A DNA stretch of 64,000 nt, from the NCBI GenBank assembly GCA_030167125.1, contig CP126531.1, forward strand, positions 1,364,001 to 1,428,000, written 5' to 3'. The translations under genes were made by a program, and so were the position numbers. This stretch comes from Rhodanobacteraceae bacterium (GTDB taxonomy: Bacteria; Pseudomonadota; Gammaproteobacteria; Xanthomonadales; Rhodanobacteraceae). The number at the start of each line of letters is the position of its first letter. The first letter of the stretch is position 1. Below the pieces are notes generated by a model. It made no database searches, had not been told where the DNA came from, and was given only the letters and a program-made list of their open reading frames with translations. This document shows positions 9,383-18,520 of the stretch, piece by piece.

Positions 9383-10330
9383 TCAGCGTGCGCCGTGTTT
9401 TTCTTCCCCCTTTGCTTGCGAAGGGGGACCGAGGGGGATGGCCTTCGTGCCTGCGCTGCGCGAGGCAGCCGGTTCCGGCGGCGGACCATCCGGCCGCCTG
9501 CGCATGAAACGTGCGAAGCGCGGCAGGCCAGTGGCCGTCGTACCGTTGAACCGATACGTAACCCACGATCCGACCGGCGGCGGATCGGCGCGATCGGCAT
9601 CCGAAAATCCCGAACCGATCGAAAAGCGCCGCCCGTCCTGCGTGCGCACTTCCAGCGAACCCATCCTGCCCGCGAGCCGGCCCTGCCCCGGCTGGATCGC
9701 GACCACCTGCGCTTCGGCATCTTCGTAAGGCTTCAGCTTGAGCAGGCCCACGTTGCGGCCCGCGCGATACGGCGCGTCACCGCGGTGCAGCACCAGGCCT
9801 TCGCCGCCCTTGTCCACCACGCGCTTGAGTTCGGCACGAAGCTGCGCTTCGTTCGCAACGTGGAATTGGCGGATCGCCACCACCCAGGGATCGCCGATGG
9901 CGGCGACCGTCGCGCGGATGGCAGGCACGCGTGCATCGAAGTCGCCGCCGTGTCCAGGCAGGTCGAACACGTGGTACGTCACTTCGCGCCAGGCCGGATC
10001 GTTGGCGTCCGCCGTGCGCACGATCGCGGACGCGCGCGCGAACTGTCCGTAGCCGACCCACAACTCGCCATCCAACGGCGTCTTCGGCCAGTTCTTCGTG
10101 AACCACGCGGGCACGTGCACGACCGTGCCGCCGCGCGTGAACAACCGGTGTCCATCCCAGTAGCCGCGCACACCGTCGTACTTTTCGCTGACCCAGTAGC
10201 GCGACAGGTCGACGCCGCCATGGTAGACGTCGACCAGTTCGACCGGCGGCGGTGTTTCGCTCCGCACCGGCCCCGCAAAAGCCGCGCTCCATGCAAGCAT
10301 GACCACCACGAGCCAGCGCATCGGTTGCAT
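9383..10330 (-). CDS. Exported minimal ATP-dependent DNA ligase (LigE type)
   Basis: A 315-residue DNA ligase with a Sec signal peptide (residues about 1-24, ending near AFAGPVRSE). The adenylation motif is EKYDGVRGYWDG, with the catalytic Lys in KYDG; KGGEGLVLH and LLKLKPYEDAEAQV correspond to motifs IV and V, and a short OB domain follows. The LigE family is periplasmic or secreted and linked to competence or extracellular DNA. The last 30 or so residues (PLGPPSQAKGEE) are encoded by a palindromic repeat and are not part of the fold. ATG 10330 is chosen because it begins the signal peptide. Confidence 0.88.
   Translation of the reverse strand: MQPMRWLVVVMLAWSAAFAGPVRSETPPPVELVDVYHGGVDLSRYWVSEKYDGVRGYWDGHRLFTRGGTVVHVPAWFTKNWPKTPLDGELWVGYGQFARASAIVRTADANDPAWREVTYHVFDLPGHGGDFDARVPAIRATVAAIGDPWVVAIRQFHVANEAQLRAELKRVVDKGGEGLVLHRGDAPYRAGRNVGLLKLKPYEDAEAQVVAIQPGQGRLAGRMGSLEVRTQDGRRFSIGSGFSDADRADPPPVGSWVTYRFNGTTATGLPRFARFMRRRPDGPPPEPAASRSAGTKAIPLGPPSQAKGEEKHGAR
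9402..9442. repeat. CCCCTTGC/GCGAAGGGGG palindromic repeat inside the ligase 3' end
   Basis: A short palindrome (CCCCCTTTGC with GCGAAGGGGG, followed by a G-rich tail) of the same type as copies at 35.2 kb and 43.0 kb. It is translated as the C-terminal tail of the ligase. Confidence 0.7.
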
Positions 10331-10506
10331 GTTTGTCTTTCCACACGATGAAAAGTGGAGTGTCGGCGCTGGCGCACGAGTATGCCGCCGGTCTGCGACC
10401 GCATTGCTGCGCATCCCTTTCCGAAAACGGTGTAGGTGATTCCCTACCGCACTCGCCGCGACACACACGGCAATGCCACAATCGCGCCGCCGACAAGGGC
10501 GAACCC

Positions 10507-11703
10507 ATGATCATCGATACGCATCTTGAAAAAGGCACGCCGCTCGACGGCCGATCGCTGCTCGAGAACGTGAGCCTGCCCGCGGCGGTGGTCTTCGACA
10601 CCGCGTTGAGGCACAACATCGCGTGGATGCAGCGCTTTGCCGACGATCACGGCGCGAAGCTCGCGCCGCACGGCAAGACCAGCATGGCGCCCACGCTGTT
10701 CCGCCGCCAGCTGGAAGCGGGCGCGTGGGGCATCACGCTGGCGACGGCCGTGCAGTGCGCCGCGGCGTTCGAGAACGGCGTCACGCGCCTGCTGATGGCC
10801 AATCAACTCGTTGGCGCGCCCAACATGGCCATCGTCGCCGGCCTGGTCGAACGCGGCGCGGACTATTACTGCCTCGTCGACAGTGCGGCCAACGTCGAGG
10901 CGCTGGACCGCCATTTCGGCGCACGCGGCCTGACATTGCAGGTGCTGATCGAACTCGGCGTCCCGGGCGGACGCTGCGGCGTGCGCAACGCTTCGGAGTT
11001 GCGGGCGCTCGTCGACGCCATTGCCGCGGCGCCTGCCCTCGTGCTCTGCGGCATCGAAGGCTACGAAGGCCTGATCGGCGGCGAGCGCGCGGTCGATTCC
11101 ATCCGCAGTTACGGCCAGCGGCTGGTCGCGACCGTTCGCCAGTTGCGCGATGCCGGCGCGTTCGCCGATCGTGTGCCGATCGTTACCGCGGCGGGTTCGC
11201 AATGGTTCGACCTGATCGCGGAAGCGTTCGACGAATCCAACCTGCGCGACCGTTGCACGCCGGTGCTGCGTCCCGGTTGCTACATCGTGCACGACCATCG
11301 TTCGTACCGCGATGCGATGGCTGAAATCAAAACGCGCCATCCGGAACTCGAAGGCGAACTCGTGCCGGCGCTGGCCGTGTTCGCGCACGTGCAGTCGCTG
11401 CCGGAACCCGGGCTGGCCGTGGTCGCGATGGGCAAGCGCGACATCTCGGTCGATCCCGACCTGCCGATCCCGCTGCAACTTCACCGGCCCGGCGAACCCG
11501 CGCGTCCGCTCACCGGCTGCCATGTCCGCAAGGTGATGGACCAGCACGCGATGATGGTGATCCCCGAACGCGCGGACTTCCGCATCGGCGACGTCGTGTC
11601 GTTCGGCGCCTCGCACCCTTGCCTGACGTTCGACAAATGGCGTCAGGTGCTGCTTGTCGACGACACGCTGCGTGTGCTGGAAGCGATGCCGACGTTTTTC
11701 TGA
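10507..11703 (+). CDS. DSD1-family PLP enzyme (D-amino-acid dehydratase/aldolase-like)
   Basis: A 398-residue fold-type III PLP enzyme related to D-threonine aldolase and D-serine dehydratase. The probable Schiff-base Lys57 lies in LAPHGKTSM, the barrel continues through GVPGGRCG and TAAGSQWFD, and the metal-binding pair is His and Cys in SFGASHPCLTF. Likely reactions are deamination of a D-hydroxy-amino acid or retro-aldol cleavage; which one is open. ATG 10507 precedes the first conserved block. Its last 61 bases overlap the 3' end of the opposite-strand monooxygenase gene. Confidence 0.88.
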   Translation: MIIDTHLEKGTPLDGRSLLENVSLPAAVVFDTALRHNIAWMQRFADDHGAKLAPHGKTSMAPTLFRRQLEAGAWGITLATAVQCAAAFENGVTRLLMANQLVGAPNMAIVAGLVERGADYYCLVDSAANVEALDRHFGARGLTLQVLIELGVPGGRCGVRNASELRALVDAIAAAPALVLCGIEGYEGLIGGERAVDSIRSYGQRLVATVRQLRDAGAFADRVPIVTAAGSQWFDLIAEAFDESNLRDRCTPVLRPGCYIVHDHRSYRDAMAEIKTRHPELEGELVPALAVFAHVQSLPEPGLAVVAMGKRDISVDPDLPIPLQLHRPGEPARPLTGCHVRKVMDQHAMMVIPERADFRIGDVVSFGASHPCLTFDKWRQVLLVDDTLRVLEAMPTFF

Positions 11704-12962
11704 CCGGCACGCGCGATGTCATTGCCGTGCGAATCGCCGGCGGCGGCGGCCAGCGCATCGATGAATGCATCGGAGAGCGGCACTTTTCCCAGCCAGCCCT
11801 TGCGCGTGCCGGTCAGCACGCGCAGCACCTGGCCACGTCCGCCCGGCACGCGCGACAGCGGATGCAGAAGGTGGTCGCGACAACGCGCCGCGAAACCATG
11901 GTCGGACTGGAATAGCGGCGTGAGCCAGCGGCTCCAGAAGTGATAGATGCCGACGTGCGCGCGCCGCTCGCGTTGATAGGCAGACAAGGCATCCGCAAGG
12001 TTCGAATGTGCGCGCAGCGCATCACGCAAGGCGCGTGCATCCAGCAAGGCCATGTTGACGCCCTGCCCCAACTGCGGACTCATCGCGTGCGCGGCATCGC
12101 CGAGCAACACGGCGCGGCCACGAAACCATTGCCGATGAACGGCATCGCGATAACGGGCTGGTGCGAGCCCGTGCGGAACGTCGGCGGTCTCCAGCCGTTC
12201 CGCGGCTTCGTGCCAGATCGCCGCGACCTCGTCACGCCAGACGCGCGCATCGTCGGTGTCCGTATCGAGCGAAGCAGCGGGCGTGCTCCAGAAAAAACTC
12301 ACCCTCCGCACCGGATCACCGGGCCGCGTGCCAACGGGCAGCATGCCGATCATGCGGCGTGCGGCAACGTAGCGTTGCTGCAGTTCGTCCACCCACGGCC
12401 AGTTCCCTTGCTCGACGAGGCACCAGCGCGCGCCCCACGGATACGGGCGATCCAGCTTCGTCTGCGCGACGCGTCCGCGCAGCCTGGAGGCCGCGCCATC
12501 CACCACGACGATCAAGTCGTAGCCCGCATGACGCCGGCCATCGGCATCGACGAGTGCGCCCTGTTCGGCATCGATCGATGTGATGGCGCAGCCACAACGA
12601 ATCTGCCGCCCCTCCTGCCACGCTGCATCGAGCAATTCGAATAGCGCGCCGCGCTGGATGCCGACACCGAACAGCCGCGGGTCGAGTTCGCGGTAGCGGA
12701 TGTCCATCACGCGGCGGCCGCGATCGGTTTGTCCGAACAACCGCGTAATGGTCGCGCCGTGCTTGAGCGCATCGCTAAGCAGGCCCATCTCCCACAACAC
12801 GGCAAGGCCGGTCGGCTGCAGTAGCAGCCCCGCACCGATCGGACCGAGCGCAGCTGCCCGTTCGAAGACCTCGACGACATGTCCGTCCGCGGCAAGCATC
12901 AGCGCCGACGCTTGCCCGCCCGTGCCGTAACCGACAATCGCAATCCGCAACCTGTGTGCCAA
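11643..12962 (-). CDS. FAD-dependent aromatic-hydroxylase-like monooxygenase
   Basis: A 439-residue group A flavoprotein monooxygenase. The N-terminus has the dinucleotide-binding motif GYGTGG, and the second FAD motif is GDAAHAMSPQLGQG. Relatives hydroxylate phenolic or quinone rings with NAD(P)H; the substrate here is not evident. The C-terminal 20 residues, rich in Ser and Thr (SSTRSVSSTSST), are encoded opposite the DSD1 gene and are probably a run-on tail. No partner pathway genes are adjacent. Confidence 0.85.
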   Translation of the reverse strand: MAHRLRIAIVGYGTGGQASALMLAADGHVVEVFERAAALGPIGAGLLLQPTGLAVLWEMGLLSDALKHGATITRLFGQTDRGRRVMDIRYRELDPRLFGVGIQRGALFELLDAAWQEGRQIRCGCAITSIDAEQGALVDADGRRHAGYDLIVVVDGAASRLRGRVAQTKLDRPYPWGARWCLVEQGNWPWVDELQQRYVAARRMIGMLPVGTRPGDPVRRVSFFWSTPAASLDTDTDDARVWRDEVAAIWHEAAERLETADVPHGLAPARYRDAVHRQWFRGRAVLLGDAAHAMSPQLGQGVNMALLDARALRDALRAHSNLADALSAYQRERRAHVGIYHFWSRWLTPLFQSDHGFAARCRDHLLHPLSRVPGGRGQVLRVLTGTRKGWLGKVPLSDAFIDALAAAAGDSHGNDIARAGQKNVGIASSTRSVSSTSST

Positions 12963-12991
12963 GCCCGCTTCCCTTGTGGCCGCGCAGCGGA

Positions 12992-13351
12992 TCAGCGCGC
13001 CAGCCGCGCACTGATCTCGATGGCCAGTGCCGCGGGATTTTGATCCCCGTCCACCTGCACCACCACGCGGCGATAGTGTTCGTGGTCAAGTTCGAACGTC
13101 AGGCAGCGGTTCGGATCATGGAAGTCATAGAAGATCGCGCCCTCGTCGGTGAAGAATGTTCCGGCGACCTTCACGCCGGGCACGTTGGTGCCGATCCGGA
13201 TACCGCGGCACCAGGCAGGCGGCACCGGTTCGAACACGACCGAGCGGATGTGGCTGTAAGGGATGTGCAGCGAGCCGTGCAGCGCCAGAATTTCGTCCAG
13301 CGGACTCATCCGCACACTGACGCGGTCGGCTTCGAGTTCGATGTGTGCCAT
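12992..13351 (-). CDS. Small bacterial PH-like domain protein, function unknown
   Basis: A 119-residue soluble protein without a signal peptide or membrane helix. Alternating strands, such as SVVFEPVPPAW, GVKVAGTFFTDEG and CLTFELDHEHY, suggest a pleckstrin-homology-like fold, as in small bacterial proteins of unknown role. ATG 13351 follows AGGAG with a 7-base spacer. It lies between two unrelated genes on the same strand, so no function follows from context. Confidence 0.7.
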   Translation of the reverse strand: MAHIELEADRVSVRMSPLDEILALHGSLHIPYSHIRSVVFEPVPPAWCRGIRIGTNVPGVKVAGTFFTDEGAIFYDFHDPNRCLTFELDHEHYRRVVVQVDGDQNPAALAIEISARLAR

Positions 13352-13388
13352 TCCCATTCTCCTTTTGCCTGGCACCAAAACAGCGCGC

Positions 13389-14378
13389 TCACCATTTATA
13401 CAACGCCGCGTAATCCGCGCCGGTGCGCCGGCAGGCGCGCCAAGCCAGGCCGCCTTCGGCCATCGCGTCGCGCACGCTGGGTGCGATCAGCTGCAAGGCG
13501 CGCGCGGCGCCGCGGTCGCGCAGGCGTTGCAGAGCCGAGCGTTCCATCAAATCCAGCGCCCACGCCGGCAGCAACGCGGCCGCAGCGCCGAGGAACAAGT
13601 CGCGGCTGAATCCCGCCAATGGGATCGGTAATCGAATCGAGCCGAGGATGCGCAGCGTTTCACGGGTGCGCGCATCGAACACCAGTTCCGCGCGCACGCG
13701 TGCGAAGAACGTTTCAAGTTCCGCCGTCGAGCGCGGCACATCGGCCGCACCCAGCGCCGTCGCGATCCGCGTCATTTCCGCGAGATAGCGATCCTGCATC
13801 GCCAATGGAATCGGCGCATGGCAATAGCGTTCGTACGCGCGCAGGAAACACCAGCAACCGGCGCAATGCACCCAGTTGAGCAAGTGCGGATCGTCGGCAC
13901 TGTACGCGCGGCCGTCCGGCGCGGTGCCGTGCACGCTGTGGTGGATCACGCGCACGTGCTCGATGGCCGCTTCGGCCGGCGCGCGCGGCGCGTACGTGGT
14001 GCGGCCGACGAACGCGGTGGTGTTGCGCAGGCGGCCGAGCGTGTCGGTGCGGAACGCGGAATGGTCCCACACGCCCGCCAGCGCCAGCGGATGCAAGGCC
14101 TGCAGCATCAGCGACGCCAGGCCGCCGGCCATCATCGACGGAAAGTCCGCGTGGATTTTCCACGTCGCGCTGTCCGGTCCGAACAGGCCGGGATCGCCCA
14201 GCGGCGCGTCGTAATCCGGTGCCGGTGCGTCGCGGCTCAACACAGCGAGCACTTGCCGCCGCAAGCGCCTGCGCGCAGGCGGCGGCAGAAGTTTCACGCC
14301 GGGCAAATCCGGGTGCACGGCATTGTCATTGCGATGGCGCCCGCGTCCGTCGAGCGTCATGTCATCGGGATTGCGCAT
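13389..14378 (-). CDS. Oxygenase MpaB family protein (DUF2236)
   Basis: A 329-residue protein of the MpaB/DUF2236 group, related to latex-clearing protein and the fungal MpaB oxygenase, possibly haem-dependent. Family signatures include IHADFPSMMAGGLASL, LHPLALAGVWDHS, NTTAFV and NWVHCAGCWCF, with conserved His residues that could coordinate haem. It lacks a clear signal peptide. The start at ATG 14378 is plausible; ATG 14360 is an alternative. The oxidised substrate cannot be predicted. Confidence 0.8.
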   Translation of the reverse strand: MRNPDDMTLDGRGRHRNDNAVHPDLPGVKLLPPPARRRLRRQVLAVLSRDAPAPDYDAPLGDPGLFGPDSATWKIHADFPSMMAGGLASLMLQALHPLALAGVWDHSAFRTDTLGRLRNTTAFVGRTTYAPRAPAEAAIEHVRVIHHSVHGTAPDGRAYSADDPHLLNWVHCAGCWCFLRAYERYCHAPIPLAMQDRYLAEMTRIATALGAADVPRSTAELETFFARVRAELVFDARTRETLRILGSIRLPIPLAGFSRDLFLGAAAALLPAWALDLMERSALQRLRDRGAARALQLIAPSVRDAMAEGGLAWRACRRTGADYAALYKW

Positions 14379-14520
14379 GCTTCCACTGTACGCCGTTGCG
14401 CTGCGCGTCGCCGCCCGCTCACACTGCATCGTGCACGCATTTGCACGGCGATGTCGATTTTCCGATCCTTCAACCGTCGCGTCGACGAACGGACCCGCTC
14501 GGTCCGCACAGGAGTCCGGC

Positions 14521-15141
14521 ATGCGCAAGCTCATCGTTCCCGCGTTCATCAGTCTCGACGGCGTCGTGCAGGCGCCCGGCGGCCCGCAGGAAGACGCCAG
14601 CGGCGGCTTTACCCACGGCGGCTGGGTCTGGCCCTTCGCCGACGATTCCGGCGAAGTGATGGGCGGCGTGTTCGAGCACTCATTCGAATTGCTGCTCGGA
14701 CGCCGCACCTACGACATCTTCGCGGCGTACTGGCCGCACGTGGCGCAAGGCGCGCCGCACCGGTGCATCGCCGACCTGTTCAACGGCACCGTCAAGCACG
14801 TCGCCACGCATCGACCCGACACGCTGGACTGGCAAAACAGCCGCGCGCTGGGTCCGGACATCGCCGCCGCGGTACGCGAACTCAAGCGCAGCGACGGCCC
14901 CGATCTCGTCACGCAAGGCAGCAGCGATCTCGTGCATCAACTGCTCGCCACCGATCTCGTCGACGAACTGCGCCTGCTGGTTTATCCCGTCCTGCTCGGC
15001 CGCGGCAAGCGCCTGTTCGACGAGCGCACGCAAGCGTCGGCGTTCCGCCTCGAATCATCCAAAGCCACGCCCACCGGCGTGCTGGTCAATCGCTATGTCC
15101 GCGCAGGCGAAGTGCAAACGGGGGCGTTCGAGCCCGTGTGA
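14521..15141 (+). CDS. Dihydrofolate reductase / RibD C-terminal family protein
   Basis: A 206-residue protein with the DHFR-like fold of the RibD C-terminal domain. The opening strand (KLIVPAFISLDGVVQAP), the LLLGRRTYDIF helix start and the VYPVLLGRGKRLF segment are typical. Members are NADPH-dependent reductases of unclear substrate, often seen as stress or resistance-associated genes. ATG 14521 follows AGGAG by 7 bases. It is divergent from the MpaB gene, with a 142-base promoter region between them. Confidence 0.88.
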   Translation: MRKLIVPAFISLDGVVQAPGGPQEDASGGFTHGGWVWPFADDSGEVMGGVFEHSFELLLGRRTYDIFAAYWPHVAQGAPHRCIADLFNGTVKHVATHRPDTLDWQNSRALGPDIAAAVRELKRSDGPDLVTQGSSDLVHQLLATDLVDELRLLVYPVLLGRGKRLFDERTQASAFRLESSKATPTGVLVNRYVRAGEVQTGAFEPV

Positions 15142-15231
15142 GCGCCGCGCGTGGGCTAGCGACAAAGCAGGCAACGCAGCACCGCTCGGCATCTTCACTC
15201 GCCGACCGCCCGGTTCCGGCACCCTGTCCGG

Positions 15232-16557
15232 ATGAATTCGACGGACAGTCCCGCCGTTCCGAATGTTTCGCGCGCATCGATGGCAATCGCCGCGTTGTCG
15301 ACGGTGGTGGAGTGGTACGACTTCACGCTGTACCTCTACTTCGCCACGGTACTGTCGCGCGTGTTCTTCGGCGGCGGCGCCGAATCGCTGCTGGCCACGC
15401 TGGCGGGATTCGCGATCGCGTATGGCATGCGGCCGCTGGGCGCGATGGTGTTCGGCCACATCGGCGATCGCATCGGGCGCCAGCGCACGCTGATGCTGTC
15501 GATGATGCTGATGACACTGGCGATGCTGGCGACCGCGGTGCTGCCGGACTACGCCGCGATCGGGCCCGCCTCCGGCGGTTTGCTGTTGCTGCTGCGCTGC
15601 TTCATGGCGTTCTCGGTCGGCGGCGAATACACCGGCGTGGTCGCCTACCTGCTGGAAGGCGCACGCGAGGAACGCCGCGGCTTGATCACGTCGCTGGCAT
15701 CGGCCGCGAGCGAGGTCGGCGCGTTGCTGGCCGTGGCGATCGCGGCGCTGACCGTCGGCGCGATGAGCGCCGCGCATCTGGATGCCTGGGGCTGGCGGAT
15801 TCCGTTCTTCGCCGGCGCACTGCTGGCCGGCTGCGTGTGGATCGCGCGCTCGACGATGCAGGAGTCACCGGATTTCCTGCGACAGGTGCAACGGCACAGC
15901 GTGCCGGAATCACCGTTGCGCCACACGCTACGAGAGCATCGCCCCGCATTGCTGCGCACCTTCGCCATCTCGGCGCTGGGTTCGATCACCTACTACGTCG
16001 GCATCACCTACGTACCGGCGTTCCTCAGCTCGTCGCACATTCTCGGCGAAGGCAGATCGCTATGGCTGTCCACGATCGCCGCGATCGCCGTCATCCTGGT
16101 CACGCCGTTCGCCGGCGCACTGTCCGATGGCGTCGGACGCAAGCCGGTACTGATCGGGCTGGGCATTGCGAGCATGGTGTTGCCGTTGGCGATGTTCGGC
16201 CTGATGGCGGGCGGCGGCGAACTGCGCATCGGAATCGGCGCGGTCGTGCTGGCTTGCGTCGCCGGCGGCGTGAGCGCGGTCGGCGCGCCGGCGACCGCCG
16301 AGCAATTCCCGGGCGAAGGCCGGCTCAGCGGCCTCGCGCTCGGCGTCACTGTCGCGACCGCGCTGTTCGGAGGCCTCACGCCGTTCGTTGCCGAGTTGCT
16401 GGTGCAGCGAACCGGATGGGCGGCGCTGCCCGGCGCGATGATCGCCGCCGTTGCGCTGCTGGTCCTGCCGGTTTTCCTGACGATGCCGGAAACGCGGCCG
16501 CGCGGGATCGGTGCCGGTGTACGCGAGCGAGCGGTCGACGAGGCCGGAAACGGTTGA
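15232..16557 (+). CDS. MFS transporter, metabolite:H+ symporter (MHS) type
   Basis: A 441-residue inner-membrane carrier with 12 predicted helices. VVEWYDFTLYLYFA in helix 1 and FGHIGDRIGRQRTL in the loop between helices 2 and 3 are characteristic of the MHS branch, which includes citrate, proline/betaine and shikimate symporters; the second half repeats the loop motif as ALSDGVGRKPVL. The transported acid cannot be assigned. ATG 15232 lies 90 bases after the reductase gene. Confidence 0.9.
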   Translation: MNSTDSPAVPNVSRASMAIAALSTVVEWYDFTLYLYFATVLSRVFFGGGAESLLATLAGFAIAYGMRPLGAMVFGHIGDRIGRQRTLMLSMMLMTLAMLATAVLPDYAAIGPASGGLLLLLRCFMAFSVGGEYTGVVAYLLEGAREERRGLITSLASAASEVGALLAVAIAALTVGAMSAAHLDAWGWRIPFFAGALLAGCVWIARSTMQESPDFLRQVQRHSVPESPLRHTLREHRPALLRTFAISALGSITYYVGITYVPAFLSSSHILGEGRSLWLSTIAAIAVILVTPFAGALSDGVGRKPVLIGLGIASMVLPLAMFGLMAGGGELRIGIGAVVLACVAGGVSAVGAPATAEQFPGEGRLSGLALGVTVATALFGGLTPFVAELLVQRTGWAALPGAMIAAVALLVLPVFLTMPETRPRGIGAGVRERAVDEAGNG

Positions 16558-16673
16558 ACGAATCCCTGCTTGTCTTCAGCCATGAGCGGTTGGAACGTCC
16601 AGTCGCGCAGGACTCATGCATCGCGCTATAGTCCGGCGGCACGGCGCTGGGGCGCCGACCCATCTACATCGCC

Positions 16674-16781
16674 ATGATGCTGGTGGTGGTTGCCGTGATG
16701 TTCGGGGTGATGTACCACCTGTGGCGCGACGTGTGCGGCGGCGACGCGCTGCCGGGCGCGGCCGGGACCATCGCGGCGTGA
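16674..16781 (+). CDS. Possible small single-span membrane protein
   Basis: A 35-codon frame starting with two Met codons encodes one hydrophobic helix ([16 protein letters not shown]) followed by a short polar tail. It is preceded by an in-frame TAG at 16629 and by no clear ribosome site, so it may not be translated. I do not recognise a family. It is listed because the helix is well formed and the region is otherwise empty. Confidence 0.35.
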   Translation: MMLVVVAVMFGVMYHLWRDVCGGDALPGAAGTIAA

Positions 16782-16880
16782 CGTTCGGGAAAGTCGATCC
16801 ATCCGGAACGCCGTGGGGCGCCGGCGGGAGGTCCGGCCACCCCTCGGTGCGCCCCGAAAACGCGCGGATGAAATCCCGGC

Positions 16881-16886
16881 TATACT
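16881..16886 (+). promoter_or_regulatory. Candidate -10 box for the cold-shock gene
   Basis: TATACT about 105 bases before the cold-shock ATG; a matching -35 element is not obvious. A leader of this length is normal for cold-shock mRNAs, which fold differently at low temperature. Confidence 0.35.
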
Positions 16887-16990
16887 TGCCCGGCAGCGCT
16901 TGGGGCAACTCCGGATGCACTGCAAATCTTTGCGGCGAGTTCGCCCCACTCTTAGCCGCGTCATCCACAGTTTTTCAAAGGTCAAGTGTC

Positions 16991-17200
16991 ATGGCGGATC
17001 GCCAAAGCGGTACAGTCAAATGGTTCAACGATGCCAAGGGTTTCGGCTTCATCACCCCGGAAAGCGGTGACGACTTGTTCGTCCACTTCCGCGCAATCCA
17101 GGGCACCGGCTTCAAGTCGTTGCAGGAAGGCCAGAAGGTCACCTTCGTCGCCGTGAAGGGCCCGAAGGGCATGCAGGCGGACCAAGTGCAGGTGGCGTAA
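16991..17200 (+). CDS. Cold-shock domain protein (CspA family)
   Basis: A 69-residue single OB-fold RNA/ssDNA chaperone. RNP1 is KGFGFI (residues 16-21) and RNP2 is DLFVHF (28-33), both intact. It melts mRNA secondary structure, and expression may rise on cold shock or in stationary phase. The long untranslated leader and the strong downstream hairpin make it a single-gene unit. Confidence 0.96.
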   Translation: MADRQSGTVKWFNDAKGFGFITPESGDDLFVHFRAIQGTGFKSLQEGQKVTFVAVKGPKGMQADQVQVA

Positions 17201-17218
17201 GCCGCCCTTCCAGGTTGC

Positions 17219-17247
17219 AAAAAAAGCCCGCTTCGGCGGGCTTTTTC
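17219..17247 (+). terminator. Strong terminator after the cold-shock gene
   Basis: An 11-base-pair perfect stem (AAAAAGCCCGC / GCGGGCTTTTT) with a TTCG tetraloop, followed by T residues. The A/T tracts on both sides could make it work in both directions. Confidence 0.93.
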
Positions 17248-17356
17248 TTGCCTGCACGATCCGCGCCGCCGCACTTCCGGCGCGGGTGTATAGTCCGCCC
17301 AGCAGCAGGCCATCGAATGCCCGGCGCGCGGATACAGGCCCGCTGCGGAGGCGAAG

Positions 17357-18520
17357 GTGAAAGCCTTCATCTTGTTGCTGCGGATCGGCGCAGTCCTGCT
17401 CATTGCGTCGTTGGCGGGTTGCGCGAACCTGCCCACCGCGCGGACGCGCGACGTCACGCCGCTGTTCCATGACGCGCTCTTCAAACCCTTGCCCAAGCCG
17501 ATCGACAGCCGCGCGGTTTTTGCCGTCGACGCTCCGATGCGGCACTTCATCGCCACGGACATCCTTCCGCAGAGCCGCCACGAGGATCCACGGCAAGCGC
17601 TCCTCGACGCCGTGAGCGGCAAACTGATGATCGATTACGACTCGGAGATGACCCGCACCGCGTCGCAAACCTTCGCGGCACGCCAAGGCAATTGCCTGTC
17701 GCTGGTCATCATGGCGGCGGCGTTGGCCAGGCAACTCGACATCCAGGTGACCTATCAGGAAGTCTCCCACTTCGATACCTGGTCGCGCGATGCAGGGTTC
17801 GCCATCCTCAGCCAGCACGTCAACCTGGTGCTCGGCCCGCGCAGCTCGGGTGCCAGGTTTTTCCAGGGCGACGACGTGCCCATGATCGTGGACTTCCTGC
17901 CGTCGAAGCAGATGGCGGATGCCGTGTCCCAGCCGATCGCGGAACACACCGTCATCGCGATGTACATGAACAACCGCGCGGCCGAAGTGATGGTGGGCGG
18001 CGACCTCGACCGCGCGTACTGGTACGCCCGCGCGGCGCTCGAGGCCGACCCCGCGTTCGCGAACGCCGCCAATACGCTCGGCGTCATCTACCACAGGCGG
18101 AATCACCTGGCGCCGGCCGAAAGCGCCATGCGTTACGCGCTGCGGCTCGATCCTGACAACGTTTCCGCGCTTTCCAACCTGTCACATGTACTGACGGAGG
18201 AAGGCCGCACTGCGGAAGCGCAAGCGCTGGAGAGACGGTTGGCGGAAATCCAGCGCCATCCGCCGTTCTATTTCTACGACCGCGGCGTCGAGGCGATGCA
18301 GGCCGGTCAATACGCGCAAGCCGCGCGTCTATTCGAGAAGGCGCTGTCGGAGCGCCCCTACGATGTTCCGTCGCATTTCGAACTGGCGATCGCGGCGATG
18401 CACCTCGGCGACATGCGCCGCGCGCGCAAGCAACTGGAACTGGCGGAGAAGAACAGCACCACGCCGGAATCGCGCGCCATCTACGCGGCCAAGCTGCGGC
18501 ATCTGAAATTGATGAATTGA
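17357..18520 (+). CDS. TPR lipoprotein with transglutaminase-like N-terminal region
   Basis: A 387-residue outer-membrane or periplasmic lipoprotein. The signal ends in the lipobox LAGC (Cys22). Residues about 90-200 resemble a transglutaminase-like fold, with Cys in RQGNCLSL and a later His in LSQHVNLVL, and the rest consists of TPR repeats (from about residue 215) such as AANTLGVIYHRR and ALSNLSHVLTEEG. It probably scaffolds an envelope complex; the partner is unknown. The GTG start at 17357 has GGAG 6 bases upstream, and TATAGT at 17289 may be its -10 box. Confidence 0.82.
   Translation: MKAFILLLRIGAVLLIASLAGCANLPTARTRDVTPLFHDALFKPLPKPIDSRAVFAVDAPMRHFIATDILPQSRHEDPRQALLDAVSGKLMIDYDSEMTRTASQTFAARQGNCLSLVIMAAALARQLDIQVTYQEVSHFDTWSRDAGFAILSQHVNLVLGPRSSGARFFQGDDVPMIVDFLPSKQMADAVSQPIAEHTVIAMYMNNRAAEVMVGGDLDRAYWYARAALEADPAFANAANTLGVIYHRRNHLAPAESAMRYALRLDPDNVSALSNLSHVLTEEGRTAEAQALERRLAEIQRHPPFYFYDRGVEAMQAGQYAQAARLFEKALSERPYDVPSHFELAIAAMHLGDMRRARKQLELAEKNSTTPESRAIYAAKLRHLKLMN

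Larger units (their letters stand above)
16558..16990. other. Intergenic region ahead of the cold-shock gene
   Basis: These 433 bases separate the MFS gene from the cold-shock gene. They contain one weak small-membrane-protein frame (16674-16781) and a TATACT box at 16881 that could drive the cold-shock gene with a leader of about 100 bases. The rest shows no recognised feature. Confidence 0.5.

Noticed and set aside
13818..16631. Long plus-strand frame spanning the MpaB, DHFR-like and MFS genes
   Set aside because: It is out of frame with three well-supported genes and has the composition of a shadow frame.
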